In this document: piece after piece, positions 1-7,687 of the stretch
Layout of the letters: the number at the start of each line of letters is the position of its first letter
How positions within the stretch are numbered: position 1 is the stretch's first letter
Origin: JAMXLO01 sp041487355
GTDB taxonomy: Bacteria > Pseudomonadota > Alphaproteobacteria > Acetobacterales > Acetobacteraceae
Assembly: GCA_041487355.1 (NCBI GenBank)
Contig: JBGPND010000142.1
Span: 1 to 13,422 of the forward strand
DNA: 13,422 nt
Direction of reading: 5' to 3'
The notes under the pieces: generated by a model
What the model saw: the letters and a program-made list of their open reading frames with translations, nothing else
Database searches by the model: none
Told to the model about the DNA's origin: nothing
Program-made: the position numbers and the translations under genes

Positions 1-81
1 CCGTCATGGCCGGGCGTGTCCCCGCCAAACGTACCAGCACGGGTGCCGCGACGGATGGCCGGGACACGCCCGGCCATGACG
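1..81. repeat. Palindromic intergenic repeat, copy 1
   Basis: The two ends, CCGTCATGGCCGGGC and its near-complement GCCCGGCCATGACG, form a long imperfect palindrome around an asymmetric centre (31-54). A second copy lies at 5933-6020. The centre of this copy matches the reverse complement of 5964-5987 with one mismatch, so the copies are in opposite orientation. It may extend left of the window. It lies about 40 bp beyond the stop codon of the SDR gene and could act as a transcription terminator or mRNA 3' stabiliser for that operon. Similar GC-rich repeats are common between genes in alphaproteobacteria. The intervening 82-123 shows nothing else. Confidence 0.8.
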
Positions 82-123
82 TCGGGGTTAGGGCCGGTGG
101 GTCATGTCTTCTGAGCAACGGTT

Positions 124-891
124 TCAGTAGGCGGTGAGCCCGCCATCCAGCAGCAGCGTCTGACCGGTGATATAGGACGCCAATGGGCTCGCGAGATATC
201 GAATCGCGCCCGCCATTTCCTCCGGCGCGCCAAACCGGCGCAGCGGAATGCGGTTCAGCATCACCTCGCGCCGCGCGGGATTGGCCAAGCCGGGCGCCCG
301 TGATTCGGTTTGCGTGGTCCCGGGTGCGACGGCATTGACGCGAATGTTGTGCGGCGCCCATTCGATGGCCAGCATCCGCGTCATGTGGCTGATGGCTGCC
401 TTGGCAATTCCGTAGGCGGATGCACCGGCGAACCCGACGACGCCATGCGTGGACGCAAGACTGATCACGCAACCCGGTCGTTTCGCACCGATCAGGTAGC
501 GGCCCATCGCCGTGCTCATGAAGAACGTGCCGGTCAGGTTGATCCCGATATTGCCCTCCCACTCGGTGCGCGTAATCTCGACGGCCGGCTTGCCCAGCGA
601 CGGCACGCCGGCGTTGTTGACCAGCACATCCAACCCACCGAGCGCGGCGACCGCGTCGCCGATCGCCTGCTCCACGCTGTCCTGCACTCGCAGATCGAGC
701 GCCAGCGCCACCGCCTTGCCGCCGGCCGCGGTAATATCCGCCACCGTGCGCGCGAGCGTATCCGTCGTGAGATCGGTGACCGCGACGTCGAATCCGTCCT
801 GCGCCAGTCCGATCGCCGTTGCATAACCGATACCGTACGACGCTCCCGTCACCAGCGCGGCGCGGCGCGGTCCCCCGTTCTGTCCGGCCAT
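124..891 (-). CDS. SDR family NAD(P)-dependent oxidoreductase
   Basis: This is a classical short-chain dehydrogenase/reductase of 255 aa, the usual length for the family. The cofactor motif TGASYGIG is at residues 15-22. An Asp (D40) at the end of strand 2 suggests NAD(H) preference. NNAG is at 92-95, and the catalytic set is N118, S147, Y160 and K164 (YGIAK). The C-terminal segment ends TGQTLLLDGG. I chose the ATG at 891 because GGAGGA stands 4-5 nt before it; a longer frame from 927 would overlap the preceding gene and lacks this. It begins 11 bp after the binding-protein stop, making it the last gene of the ABC operon. It probably oxidises or reduces an alcohol/ketone derived from the transported solute. 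The cytoplasmic reaction and substrate cannot be read from sequence. Confidence 0.93.
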   Translation of the reverse strand: MAGQNGGPRRAALVTGASYGIGYATAIGLAQDGFDVAVTDLTTDTLARTVADITAAGGKAVALALDLRVQDSVEQAIGDAVAALGGLDVLVNNAGVPSLGKPAVEITRTEWEGNIGINLTGTFFMSTAMGRYLIGAKRPGCVISLASTHGVVGFAGASAYGIAKAAISHMTRMLAIEWAPHNIRVNAVAPGTTQTESRAPGLANPARREVMLNRIPLRRFGAPEEMAGAIRYLASPLASYITGQTLLLDGGLTAY

Positions 892-902
892 TGCTTCCTC
901 CG

Positions 903-1988
903 CTATGGATTGAACACGCTGAGCCACTCCGCCTTGGCCTTGCGCAGATCATCCGGCGTGATGCTGTTCCAGTCCATCTTGATCAGCTTCAGCTTGTCGA
1001 TCGGTGGTGCATAGTCAGGCAGCGGGCTCTTGAACCCGGCGCGGCCGGAGATCAGGGCTTCTCGCGTCGCCAGGATGGTTTGCCCCGGTTCGGACAACGT
1101 AAAATCGAGCCAGAGTTTCGCCGCATTCGGGTGCGATGCCTTGGCGAGGATGAAGCTGCCCTGTCCGAGCAGCAGCACGCCCTCCTCCGGGAACAGAATC
1201 TTCAGGCTCGCGCCGCGTTCGTTGTATTGATAGGCGCGGGTCGGCATGCCGCCGAACGCCATCAGATCCTGACCGGACACCAGCCGCTCCGCGGTCTGTT
1301 CCGAACGCACGATGAAGGCCGGCTTCATCCTGGCAAGATCGCGGAAGTACTGCAGATCAAGGATCGAGCGCAGGCCGATATAGGTGAGCAGCGCGGTTGC
1401 CGAATTGGGCGAATCATTCAGGCTGATCCGGCCGGGCGGCACTGCGCCAAGCACGTCTTTCCAGGACTTGCCCTTGAACTCCTGATGGTCGCTGTCCCAC
1501 ATCGGAACGAACAGATAGGCGCCATTGAAGGCAAAGTACGATGGCTTGCCCAGCCCCGCATCGAACGCCAGGTCGTATGCGCGATATTCTGGCGAGTCGT
1601 ATTTCATCACATGGCCTGCCGCGACCAGCCCGGAGATCCATGGCGGCGAGGCGATCGACGCGACATCGATCGTCACGTTGCCCGATCCCACCTCCTGTTC
1701 CACGCGGGTGACAAGGTTCAGCGTGGCACTCAGGGTGTATTTGACGGAGAAGCCGCTGGGCAGCCCATAGTACTTGTGGAACGCTGCCGACATCTCCTCA
1801 TGCGTTTCCGGCTGGACGATGGTGTCCCAGTAGCTGACAGTGCCTTCGCGCTTCGCCGCTTCGATTGTTGCACGCAAGGCTTCGCGATCCTGTGGCGCAG
1901 CCGCCTGCATGGCGGGCGGATCCTGCGCGACAGCGCGGGTCACCAGTCCGCCGAGCAACAGAATAGCGGCGAGCAAGACGTGTTTCAT
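903..1988 (-). CDS. ABC transporter periplasmic substrate-binding protein
   Basis: This 361-aa extracellular solute-binding protein has a clear Sec signal peptide. It has a short Lys/His N-terminus, a Leu/Ile-rich core, and a probable cleavage after AVA (residue 21) just before QDPPA. No lipobox Cys is present, so it should be free in the periplasm. The mature start EAAKREGTVSYWDT and the later WLDFTLSEPGQ segment are typical of the family-1 binding proteins that work with FbpB-type permeases (iron(III), phosphonate, organic anions). I see no tandem Tyr pair in the C-terminal lobe of the sort that binds iron in FbpA; the only YY is near residue 73. The ATG overlaps the ATPase stop by 4 bp (ATGA), with AGGGGAGA upstream, implying translational coupling. 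Ligand unknown. Confidence 0.88.
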   Translation of the reverse strand: MKHVLLAAILLLGGLVTRAVAQDPPAMQAAAPQDREALRATIEAAKREGTVSYWDTIVQPETHEEMSAAFHKYYGLPSGFSVKYTLSATLNLVTRVEQEVGSGNVTIDVASIASPPWISGLVAAGHVMKYDSPEYRAYDLAFDAGLGKPSYFAFNGAYLFVPMWDSDHQEFKGKSWKDVLGAVPPGRISLNDSPNSATALLTYIGLRSILDLQYFRDLARMKPAFIVRSEQTAERLVSGQDLMAFGGMPTRAYQYNERGASLKILFPEEGVLLLGQGSFILAKASHPNAAKLWLDFTLSEPGQTILATREALISGRAGFKSPLPDYAPPIDKLKLIKMDWNSITPDDLRKAKAEWLSVFNP

Positions 1989-3094
1989 AAGTCTCCCCTT
2001 TCGTTCGAAGCCGGCAGCACGATCCAGTCATCCGACGACAATGCAACACGGACGCGATCGCCACGCGCAAGCCCGATGGCCGGCCGCGTGGCGCGAAGCA
2101 TCACGCCCTGCAGATCGACGACACACTCCTCAGCCACACCCAGGAACGAAGCCGCGGCAATTGTGCCTGTCGCATCATCCTGGACGTCCGACCGCTCGAT
2201 CCCGACGTATTCCTTGCGGATGCAGGCGAGAACCGGCGTTCCCTCTGCCAGGTTCACGCCGTCGGCCGGTCGCCCCCGGATCGTCAGCCGGCCGTTCAGC
2301 GCCACCTCGACATGCTGCCCGTCCGGCGCTGTCCGGCTCACCCGGCCCTCCAGCACGTTGAGGCCGAAGAAACGTGCGGCGAACGCGCTGGACGGGCGGT
2401 GGAACACGTCGCGCGCCGAGCCCATCGTCTCCACCGTACCGTGGTTCATCAGCACCACCGTATCCGCCAGGCCGAACGCCTCCGCCTGATCGTGCGTCAC
2501 GTAGATGGCGGTGAAGCGCAACCGCTCCTGCAGCAGCCGCAGCTCCAGCCGCATCTGTTCGCGGAGCTGCGCATCGAGATTGGACAGCGCCTCGTCGAAC
2601 AGCACCAAGCGAGGTTCGTGCACCAGTGCCCGCGCCAGTGCAATCCGTTGCTGCTGGCCGCCACTGACCAGCGTGGCGGGACGATCCTCGAACCCGGCAA
2701 GGCCGACCGTCTCGAGCATGCGGCTGGCGCGCTTCAGCCGTTCCGCCCGAGGCATGCCGCGCACCTTCAGCGGGAAGGCGACGTTCTCCGCCACGCTCAT
2801 ATGCGGCCAGACAGCATAGGACTGGAACACAATGCCGAGCTCGCGCTTCTCCGGCACAAAATCCACATGGCGTGTCCTGTCGAACACCATCCGTCCGGCG
2901 ATTTCAATTGTGCCAGCCTCAGGGGTTTCCAGTCCGGCGAGACAACGCAGGATCGTGGTCTTGCCACAACCCGATGGACCAAGCAGCGCAAGGGTGTGAC
3001 CTTCGGCGACGTCGAACGATACGTCGTTCACCGCCGCATGATTGCCGAAGCGCTTGGTGAGATTGCGGATGTGGACGAATCCTGCGTCTGCCAT
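1985..3094 (-). CDS. ABC transporter ATP-binding protein (FbpC/PotA-like)
   Basis: This is a 369-aa importer ATPase. Walker A GPSGCGKT is at 39-46, Q-loop Q91, signature LVSGGQQQR at 142-150, Walker B LVLFDE at 163-168, D-loop SNLDA, and switch His H201 (YVTHDQAEA). A C-terminal TOBE-like region of about 100 residues follows, as in the iron/polyamine/maltose-type subfamily. The residue after the catalytic Glu is Ala169, where most members have Pro. The start is uncertain by two codons. A GTG at 3100 overlaps the permease stop, but the ATG at 3094, two bases after that stop, has AGG at a better distance, so I use it. It energises the fused permease at the cytoplasmic face and is cotranscribed with it. 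Confidence 0.93.
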   Translation of the reverse strand: MADAGFVHIRNLTKRFGNHAAVNDVSFDVAEGHTLALLGPSGCGKTTILRCLAGLETPEAGTIEIAGRMVFDRTRHVDFVPEKRELGIVFQSYAVWPHMSVAENVAFPLKVRGMPRAERLKRASRMLETVGLAGFEDRPATLVSGGQQQRIALARALVHEPRLVLFDEALSNLDAQLREQMRLELRLLQERLRFTAIYVTHDQAEAFGLADTVVLMNHGTVETMGSARDVFHRPSSAFAARFFGLNVLEGRVSRTAPDGQHVEVALNGRLTIRGRPADGVNLAEGTPVLACIRKEYVGIERSDVQDDATGTIAAASFLGVAEECVVDLQGVMLRATRPAIGLARGDRVRVALSSDDWIVLPASNERGDL

Positions 3095-3096
3095 GG

Positions 3097-4803
3097 TCAC
3101 GCCTGCACGATCGATGTGCGGGTGAGGCGGAAGATGGTGAAGGCAACCAGCAGAAGCACGAGTTGCACCACCGCCAACGCCGCGACGTAGCCCGAACTCC
3201 GCTCGCTCAGGATCACCATGGTCACGCTGATCGTTTCAGTGCCTTGGCCATACAGCAGGATTGTCGCGCCGAGCTCGCGGATGAAGATAACGAACAGCAT
3301 CAACCACGCCGCGATGATGGATGGGCGAAGCAACGGCAGCACGACAAGGCGCATGGTCTGCAACCAGCTCGCGCCGGACGAGCGTGCGCTCTGTTCCAGC
3401 TCCGGGTTGATCGCCAGGAACATCGCCGCGATGGTGCGTGTGGCGAACGGAAAGAAGCGCGCGATATAGGCGATCAGGATGATCGTCAGCGTGGAATAGA
3501 GCGGCGTGCGGATTGCCAGGATCAGGAAACCGAGTCCAAGGATGATGCCCGGTATGCCAAGCGGCAGGGCGAGCAGCGCATCGACCAGGGCGCGTCGCCG
3601 CGGATTGCCTCGGGTCAGGTAGTAGGCCTGCAGGATGCTGAGCGCGACACCGAGCGTGGCACCGACCAGCGCCAGCTCGAGGCTGTTGACGATTGCCTGC
3701 TGCGTCAGGTTGTAGCGGGTCAGCACGTAGTCGAAATTGCCGATCGAGGCAGTGCGCAGCAGGAACCGCCCGGTCCACAGGCGGGAGAACGACACCATGA
3801 GCAAGGCAATCACCGGCAGCACCACGCCGCCGCCGATATAGCACACCTCCAGCGCGAGAGCGGCGGCCAGGCCCTTGCCCTTCAGCCGGATCCGCCGCGG
3901 CCGGTAGCCCTTTCCGGTGACCGTATCGAACCGCCGCTGGCCGATGTGACGGCGCTGCAGCAGGGTCAGCAGGATCGTCACGATCAGCACGACGATGCCG
4001 AACGCCGCCGCGCGCCCGAGATCCGACGGGTATTGCACGAGGGAGAAGATTTCCGTCGGCATCATGCGGATACCGCGCGGCGACGCCAGCGCAAGCGGAA
4101 CATCGAACAGGCCGGCACTGGTGACGAACACGATCAGGCCTGCCGACAGCAGAGCCGGGATCATCAAGGGCAGCGTGATGTGGCGCATGGTGTACCAGAA
4201 CGAGGCGCCATGCACGCGCGCCGCATCCTCGAATGCCGCGTCCATCTGGCGCAGCGGCCCGATGACGAACAGGTAGACGTAGGGTGTGTAGAACAGCGTC
4301 AGCACCCAGACCACGCCAGCTACGCTGTAGATGTCGATCGCGTCGAGTGACACGCCAAACCAGGTCCGCGCGACCCATTGCAGCAATCCGCTATGCGGTG
4401 CCAGCAGATAGATCCAACTGAGCGCGCCGACATAGGGCGACAGAAAGAATGGCACCAGGTTCAGCGTCTCGAACCAGGTGCGGCCCGGCATGTCGGTTCG
4501 CGCCACCACCCAGGCCAGGCTGAAACCGAGCAGGAGGCTCAGCATCATGGTGCTCGCGCCGGCGATCACCGTGTTGACAGCGGCATTGTAGAAGCGCGGA
4601 TCGCTGAACAGGCCGATGAAATTCGCGGCCGAGAGTTGCGGGCCGTCCGCCCCCCACTCGAGCAGGCTGCGGATCACGGTGGCCAGGAACGGTCCCGTGA
4701 TCAGCAGAACGCCGATCACCACGCTGGTCGCCGGCAGCACGACCTGCAGCCACCGACCATGCCGGCCAGCATCCCTCGCCGGCACTCCTCCCCCGATCGT
4801 CAC
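3097..4803 (-). CDS. ABC transporter permease, fused double transmembrane domain (FbpB-like)
   Basis: This inner-membrane permease carries two homologous halves in one chain, about 12 hydrophobic segments in all. Each half has an EAA-type coupling loop: EDAARVHGASFWYTMRHITL at about 192-211 and EQSARSSGASWLQTMRLVVL at about 470-489, each followed by Pro. The halves are joined by a basic cytoplasmic linker (QRRHIGQRRF...RPRRIRLKGK). This layout is that of iron(III)-type permeases such as FbpB/SfuB. The open frame extends to 4974, but that would run through the divergent gene's start and ribosome binding site. I therefore use the GTG at 4803 (568 aa), which has AGAGG about 12 nt upstream. A GTG at 4785 directly abutting GGGGGAGGA is an alternative. 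It is the first gene of the operon, and its stop touches the ATPase start. Confidence 0.9.
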   Translation of the reverse strand: MTIGGGVPARDAGRHGRWLQVVLPATSVVIGVLLITGPFLATVIRSLLEWGADGPQLSAANFIGLFSDPRFYNAAVNTVIAGASTMMLSLLLGFSLAWVVARTDMPGRTWFETLNLVPFFLSPYVGALSWIYLLAPHSGLLQWVARTWFGVSLDAIDIYSVAGVVWVLTLFYTPYVYLFVIGPLRQMDAAFEDAARVHGASFWYTMRHITLPLMIPALLSAGLIVFVTSAGLFDVPLALASPRGIRMMPTEIFSLVQYPSDLGRAAAFGIVVLIVTILLTLLQRRHIGQRRFDTVTGKGYRPRRIRLKGKGLAAALALEVCYIGGGVVLPVIALLMVSFSRLWTGRFLLRTASIGNFDYVLTRYNLTQQAIVNSLELALVGATLGVALSILQAYYLTRGNPRRRALVDALLALPLGIPGIILGLGFLILAIRTPLYSTLTIILIAYIARFFPFATRTIAAMFLAINPELEQSARSSGASWLQTMRLVVLPLLRPSIIAAWLMLFVIFIRELGATILLYGQGTETISVTMVILSERSSGYVAALAVVQLVLLLVAFTIFRLTRTSIVQA

Positions 4804-4900
4804 GCCTGGTTTGCGCCTCTTGTGATATCGCCTGATGTTACGCAAACTTGTCGGCAAGTCCAGGTGATACCAGACCCGGGCGGGATCCAGGAGAACGGCG
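4804..4900. promoter_or_regulatory. Divergent promoter region with 14-bp inverted repeat
   Basis: This 97-bp gap separates the minus-strand ABC operon from the plus-strand monooxygenase gene, so both promoters should lie in or near it. A perfect inverted repeat ACTTG-TCGG-CAAGT occupies 4846-4859, near the middle, as expected for a dimeric repressor or activator site. I could not assign convincing -35/-10 boxes. AGGAG at 4889-4893, 7 nt before the ATG at 4901, is the ribosome binding site of the plus-strand gene. No regulator gene lies in the window. Confidence 0.45.
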
Positions 4901-5929
4901 ATGCAGTTTGGACTTTTTGGCGCAGCCCAGGCGCAGCGCGGCGGGCCCGATGTGGACAGCGCGGCGGGCTTCAAGGACTACATTGAGTACGTCATCGAAG
5001 CCGAGGCGCTCGGCTACCAGAGCGCGTTCATCGTCGAACATCATTTCACCGGCTTCGGCCAGGTCTCCGCGACGCTCAACCTGCTGACCTGGATCGGCGC
5101 CCGCACGCGCACGCTTCGCCTGGGGACCGCCGTGATCGTGCTGCCCTGGCACAACCCGGTGCTGCTCGCCGAACAGGCGGCGACGGTCGATCTGCTGTCC
5201 GGGGGGCGGCTGGATTTCGGCATCGGCAAGGGCTACCGGCACAATGAGTTCGTCGGCTTCCGCATCCCGATGGAGGAGGCGCAGCCGCGGTTCGAGGAAT
5301 CGATCGACATCATCACCAAGGCGTGGACGTCGAACGAGCGGTTCTCCTGGCAGGGCCAGTATTGGCAGTTCGACGACATCATCGTCGAGCCGCCGACCAA
5401 CCAGAAGCCGCATCCGCCGTTCTGGCAGGGCGCCGGCCATCCCGAATCGATCCGCCGGGTCGCTCGGCGCGGCCACAACCTGCTGCTCGACCAGTTCGCT
5501 TCGCTGGACGTGACTGGCGAGCGGTTTGCCCTTTACCGGGAGGCCATGCAGGCGAACGGCTTTGCCTTCCATCCATCGCAGGTCGGTGTCGCGCGTGCCT
5601 TCTATGTGGTGCGCAACAGTGCGGAGAAGGAGGCCGCGCTGGACCGCCGTCTGGCCGCGCAGCGCCGGCTGCATGCGATCTCGCAGCGGCCGGATGGCAA
5701 CAACACCGCCAGCATCATGGCCTTCTCCGATACGCGCGCGGCGAGCGAGGAGAGCGCGCTGTATGGCACTCCCGATGAGATCGCGCGCAAGATCGAGAGG
5801 CTGCGCGACATGGGTGTGGAATACATCCTGCTGAACGGCGGCGGCACGTCGCGAGAAAATCTGCGCCGTTTCGCCAAGGAGGTGATGCCGGCGTTCCGCA
5901 CCGAGCCGGAGATGCGGGCGACGGGTTGA
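4901..5929 (+). CDS. LLM class flavin-dependent oxidoreductase (luciferase-like monooxygenase)
   Basis: This 342-aa protein belongs to the bacterial-luciferase-like family: TIM-barrel enzymes using FMNH2 or F420, usually to oxygenate or oxidise a small organic substrate. Family hallmarks are the N-terminal QFGLFGAAQ strand, EHHF at 46-49, the LGTAVIVLPWHNPVLLAEQA stretch, and DLLSGGRLDFGIGKGY. A C-terminal segment with YGTPDEIARKIERL and VEYILLNGGG follows, where the family places its last barrel strands. AGGAG 7 nt upstream supports the ATG. It is transcribed away from the ABC operon, and a palindromic repeat begins 4 bp after its stop. No partner flavin reductase is in the window, so reduced flavin would come from elsewhere. 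Substrate unknown; an F420 rather than FMN cofactor cannot be excluded. Confidence 0.9.
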   Translation: MQFGLFGAAQAQRGGPDVDSAAGFKDYIEYVIEAEALGYQSAFIVEHHFTGFGQVSATLNLLTWIGARTRTLRLGTAVIVLPWHNPVLLAEQAATVDLLSGGRLDFGIGKGYRHNEFVGFRIPMEEAQPRFEESIDIITKAWTSNERFSWQGQYWQFDDIIVEPPTNQKPHPPFWQGAGHPESIRRVARRGHNLLLDQFASLDVTGERFALYREAMQANGFAFHPSQVGVARAFYVVRNSAEKEAALDRRLAAQRRLHAISQRPDGNNTASIMAFSDTRAASEESALYGTPDEIARKIERLRDMGVEYILLNGGGTSRENLRRFAKEVMPAFRTEPEMRATG

Positions 5930-5932
5930 GCC

Positions 5933-6020
5933 CCACCGTCATGGCCGGGCAGGTCCCGGCCATCCGTCGCGGCACCGGTGCTGGTACGGATGGCCGGGAC
6001 GCGCCCGGCCATGACGGTGG
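5933..6020. repeat. Palindromic intergenic repeat, copy 2 (inverted)
   Basis: An 88-bp imperfect palindrome has outer arms CCACCGTCATGGCCGGGC and GCCCGGCCATGACGGTGG. Within each arm is a smaller palindrome of the form ATGGCCGGG...CCCGGCCAT. The asymmetric centre (5964-5987) is the reverse complement of 31-54 with one mismatch, so this is the same element as copy 1 in the opposite orientation. It starts 4 bp after the LLM stop and ends 29 bp before the first GMC gene. As RNA it would fold strongly and may attenuate or terminate transcription between the two genes. Confidence 0.85.
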
Positions 6021-6049
6021 AGACATGGTAGCGAACGGGGGAAGCAACA

Positions 6050-7672
6050 ATGGCCGGGCGACAGGAAACGATCGACGCCGACTTCGTGGTGGTTGGCGCG
6101 GGTTCCGCCGGTTGCGTCATGGCCGCGCGCCTGTCCGAAGACCCGGCGACGCGCGTCGTCCTGCTGGAAGCCGGTGGACACGACAGGCACTTCTGGATTC
6201 ACGTCCCGCTCGGCTACGGCAAGACCATCACCGATCCCCGCGTCAACTGGTGCTACGAAACGGAGCCGGAACCCAACCTCAACGGCCGCCGCGTGTTCTG
6301 GCCGCGCGGCAAGGTGCTGGGCGGCTCGTCCTCGATCAACGGCCTGGTCTATATCCGCGGCCAGAAAGAGGACTTCGACCAATGGCGCCAGCTCGGCAAC
6401 GCCGGCTGGTCGTTCGACGACGTGCTGCCGTATTTCCGCCGCGCGGAACACCAGACCCGTGGCGCGAGCGAACTGCATGGCAGCGGCGGACCGCTCTGCG
6501 TCTCCGACATGCCTGACTACGACCCGATCAGCAAGGCGTTCATCAAGAGCGCGCTCGATCTCGGCTATCCGCGCAACGACGACTTCAACGGCGCCGCCCA
6601 GGAAGGCGTCGGCTACTACCAGCTCACCACGCGCAATGGTCGGCGTTGCTCCACCGCCGTCGGCTACCTGCGCCCGGCGATGAAGCGCGCCAATCTGCGC
6701 GTCATCACCAACGCATTGACCGAGCGCATCACGCTGGAAGGCCGCCGCGCCACCGGCGTGACATTCCGCCAGGACGGCCAGCTTCGCACCGTGCGCGCCG
6801 CGCACGAGGTGATCCTGTGCGGCGGCTCGATCAACTCGCCGCAACTGCTGTTGCTGTCCGGCATCGGGCCGCAGCAGCATCTGACCGATCTCGGCATCGC
6901 CGTCGCGCATGACCTGCCCGGCGTCGGCCAGGGCATGCAGGACCACTATCAGGCGCGCATCGTCTGCAAGTGCCGCTTCCCGATCACCGTGAACGACATC
7001 ATGCTGAGCAAGACGCGCATGATGAAGACCGGCCTGCAATACCTGCTGTTCCGCAAGGGCGCGCTTGCCATCGCCGCCGCGCAGGCCGGCTTGTTCGCGC
7101 GCACGCGGAAGGAGCTCGCCACCCCGGACATTCAGTACGCCACTGTGATCTTCAGTGCCGATCGCCCGGCCGAGGGACTGCACAAGTTCTCCGGCTTCTC
7201 GCTGGTGGGCTATCAGCTCCGTCCGGAGAGCCGCGGCGAGCTCAAGCTGAAGACCGCGAATCCAGCTGATCCGCCGGCGATGCATCCGAACTACCTCGCC
7301 ACCGAGACCGACCGACGCACCATCATTGACGGTTTGAAGCTGGGGCGGCGCCTGCTCGCCACGCCCGACATGCAGCATTTCATCACCGCCGAGTACATTC
7401 CGGGCCCACAGGTGCAGACGGACGATGAGCTGCTGGACTATGCGAAGCAGTATGGTGGCACGGTGTTCCACCCGACCAGCACGTGCAAGATGGGCAACGA
7501 TCCGATGGCGGTGGTGGATCCGGACTTGCGCGTGCACGGTATTGGCAATCTGCGCGTGGTCGATGCGTCGATCATGCCGGCCGTGGTGTCCGGCAACACC
7601 AATGCCGCGACGATCATGATCGCGGAGAAGGCCGCCGACCTGATGCGCCAGCAGGTCCGCCTCGCCGCTTGA
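6050..7672 (+). CDS. GMC family oxidoreductase (choline dehydrogenase-like), paralog A
   Basis: This 540-aa FAD enzyme belongs to the glucose-methanol-choline family, which oxidises alcohols to aldehydes (some members further). FAD motif GAGSAG is at 16-21 with E40 at the end of strand 2. GMC signature 1, GKVLGGSSSING, begins near residue 87. Signature 2, GSINSPQLLLLSGIG, is near 259-273. The C-terminal active site has H474 (FHPTSTCKMG) and N518 (SGNTNAATIM), spaced 44 residues apart like the catalytic His/Asn of choline oxidase. No signal peptide or membrane segment is seen, so it is probably cytoplasmic. GGGGGAAG precedes the ATG. A methyltransferase starts 15 bp later, and its RBS overlaps this gene's stop. 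The substrate is unknown; 'choline dehydrogenase' should not be taken literally. See the close paralog at 8584. Confidence 0.94.
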   Translation: MAGRQETIDADFVVVGAGSAGCVMAARLSEDPATRVVLLEAGGHDRHFWIHVPLGYGKTITDPRVNWCYETEPEPNLNGRRVFWPRGKVLGGSSSINGLVYIRGQKEDFDQWRQLGNAGWSFDDVLPYFRRAEHQTRGASELHGSGGPLCVSDMPDYDPISKAFIKSALDLGYPRNDDFNGAAQEGVGYYQLTTRNGRRCSTAVGYLRPAMKRANLRVITNALTERITLEGRRATGVTFRQDGQLRTVRAAHEVILCGGSINSPQLLLLSGIGPQQHLTDLGIAVAHDLPGVGQGMQDHYQARIVCKCRFPITVNDIMLSKTRMMKTGLQYLLFRKGALAIAAAQAGLFARTRKELATPDIQYATVIFSADRPAEGLHKFSGFSLVGYQLRPESRGELKLKTANPADPPAMHPNYLATETDRRTIIDGLKLGRRLLATPDMQHFITAEYIPGPQVQTDDELLDYAKQYGGTVFHPTSTCKMGNDPMAVVDPDLRVHGIGNLRVVDASIMPAVVSGNTNAATIMIAEKAADLMRQQVRLAA

Positions 7673-7687
7673 AAGGAGTGCCTCGCG

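Noticed and set aside
819..2489. Plus-strand open frame (556 codons) opposite the binding-protein and ATPase genes
   Set aside because: It is a shadow frame with no recognisable domain; both minus-strand genes are unambiguous.
3163..4350. Plus-strand open frame opposite the permease
   Set aside because: It is rich in Arg, Gln and His, typical of the complement of hydrophobic transmembrane codons.
4804..4974. Extended N-terminus of the permease
   Set aside because: It would overlap the divergent LLM gene start and its ribosome binding site, and the residues show no family resemblance. A GTG at 4803 is preferred.
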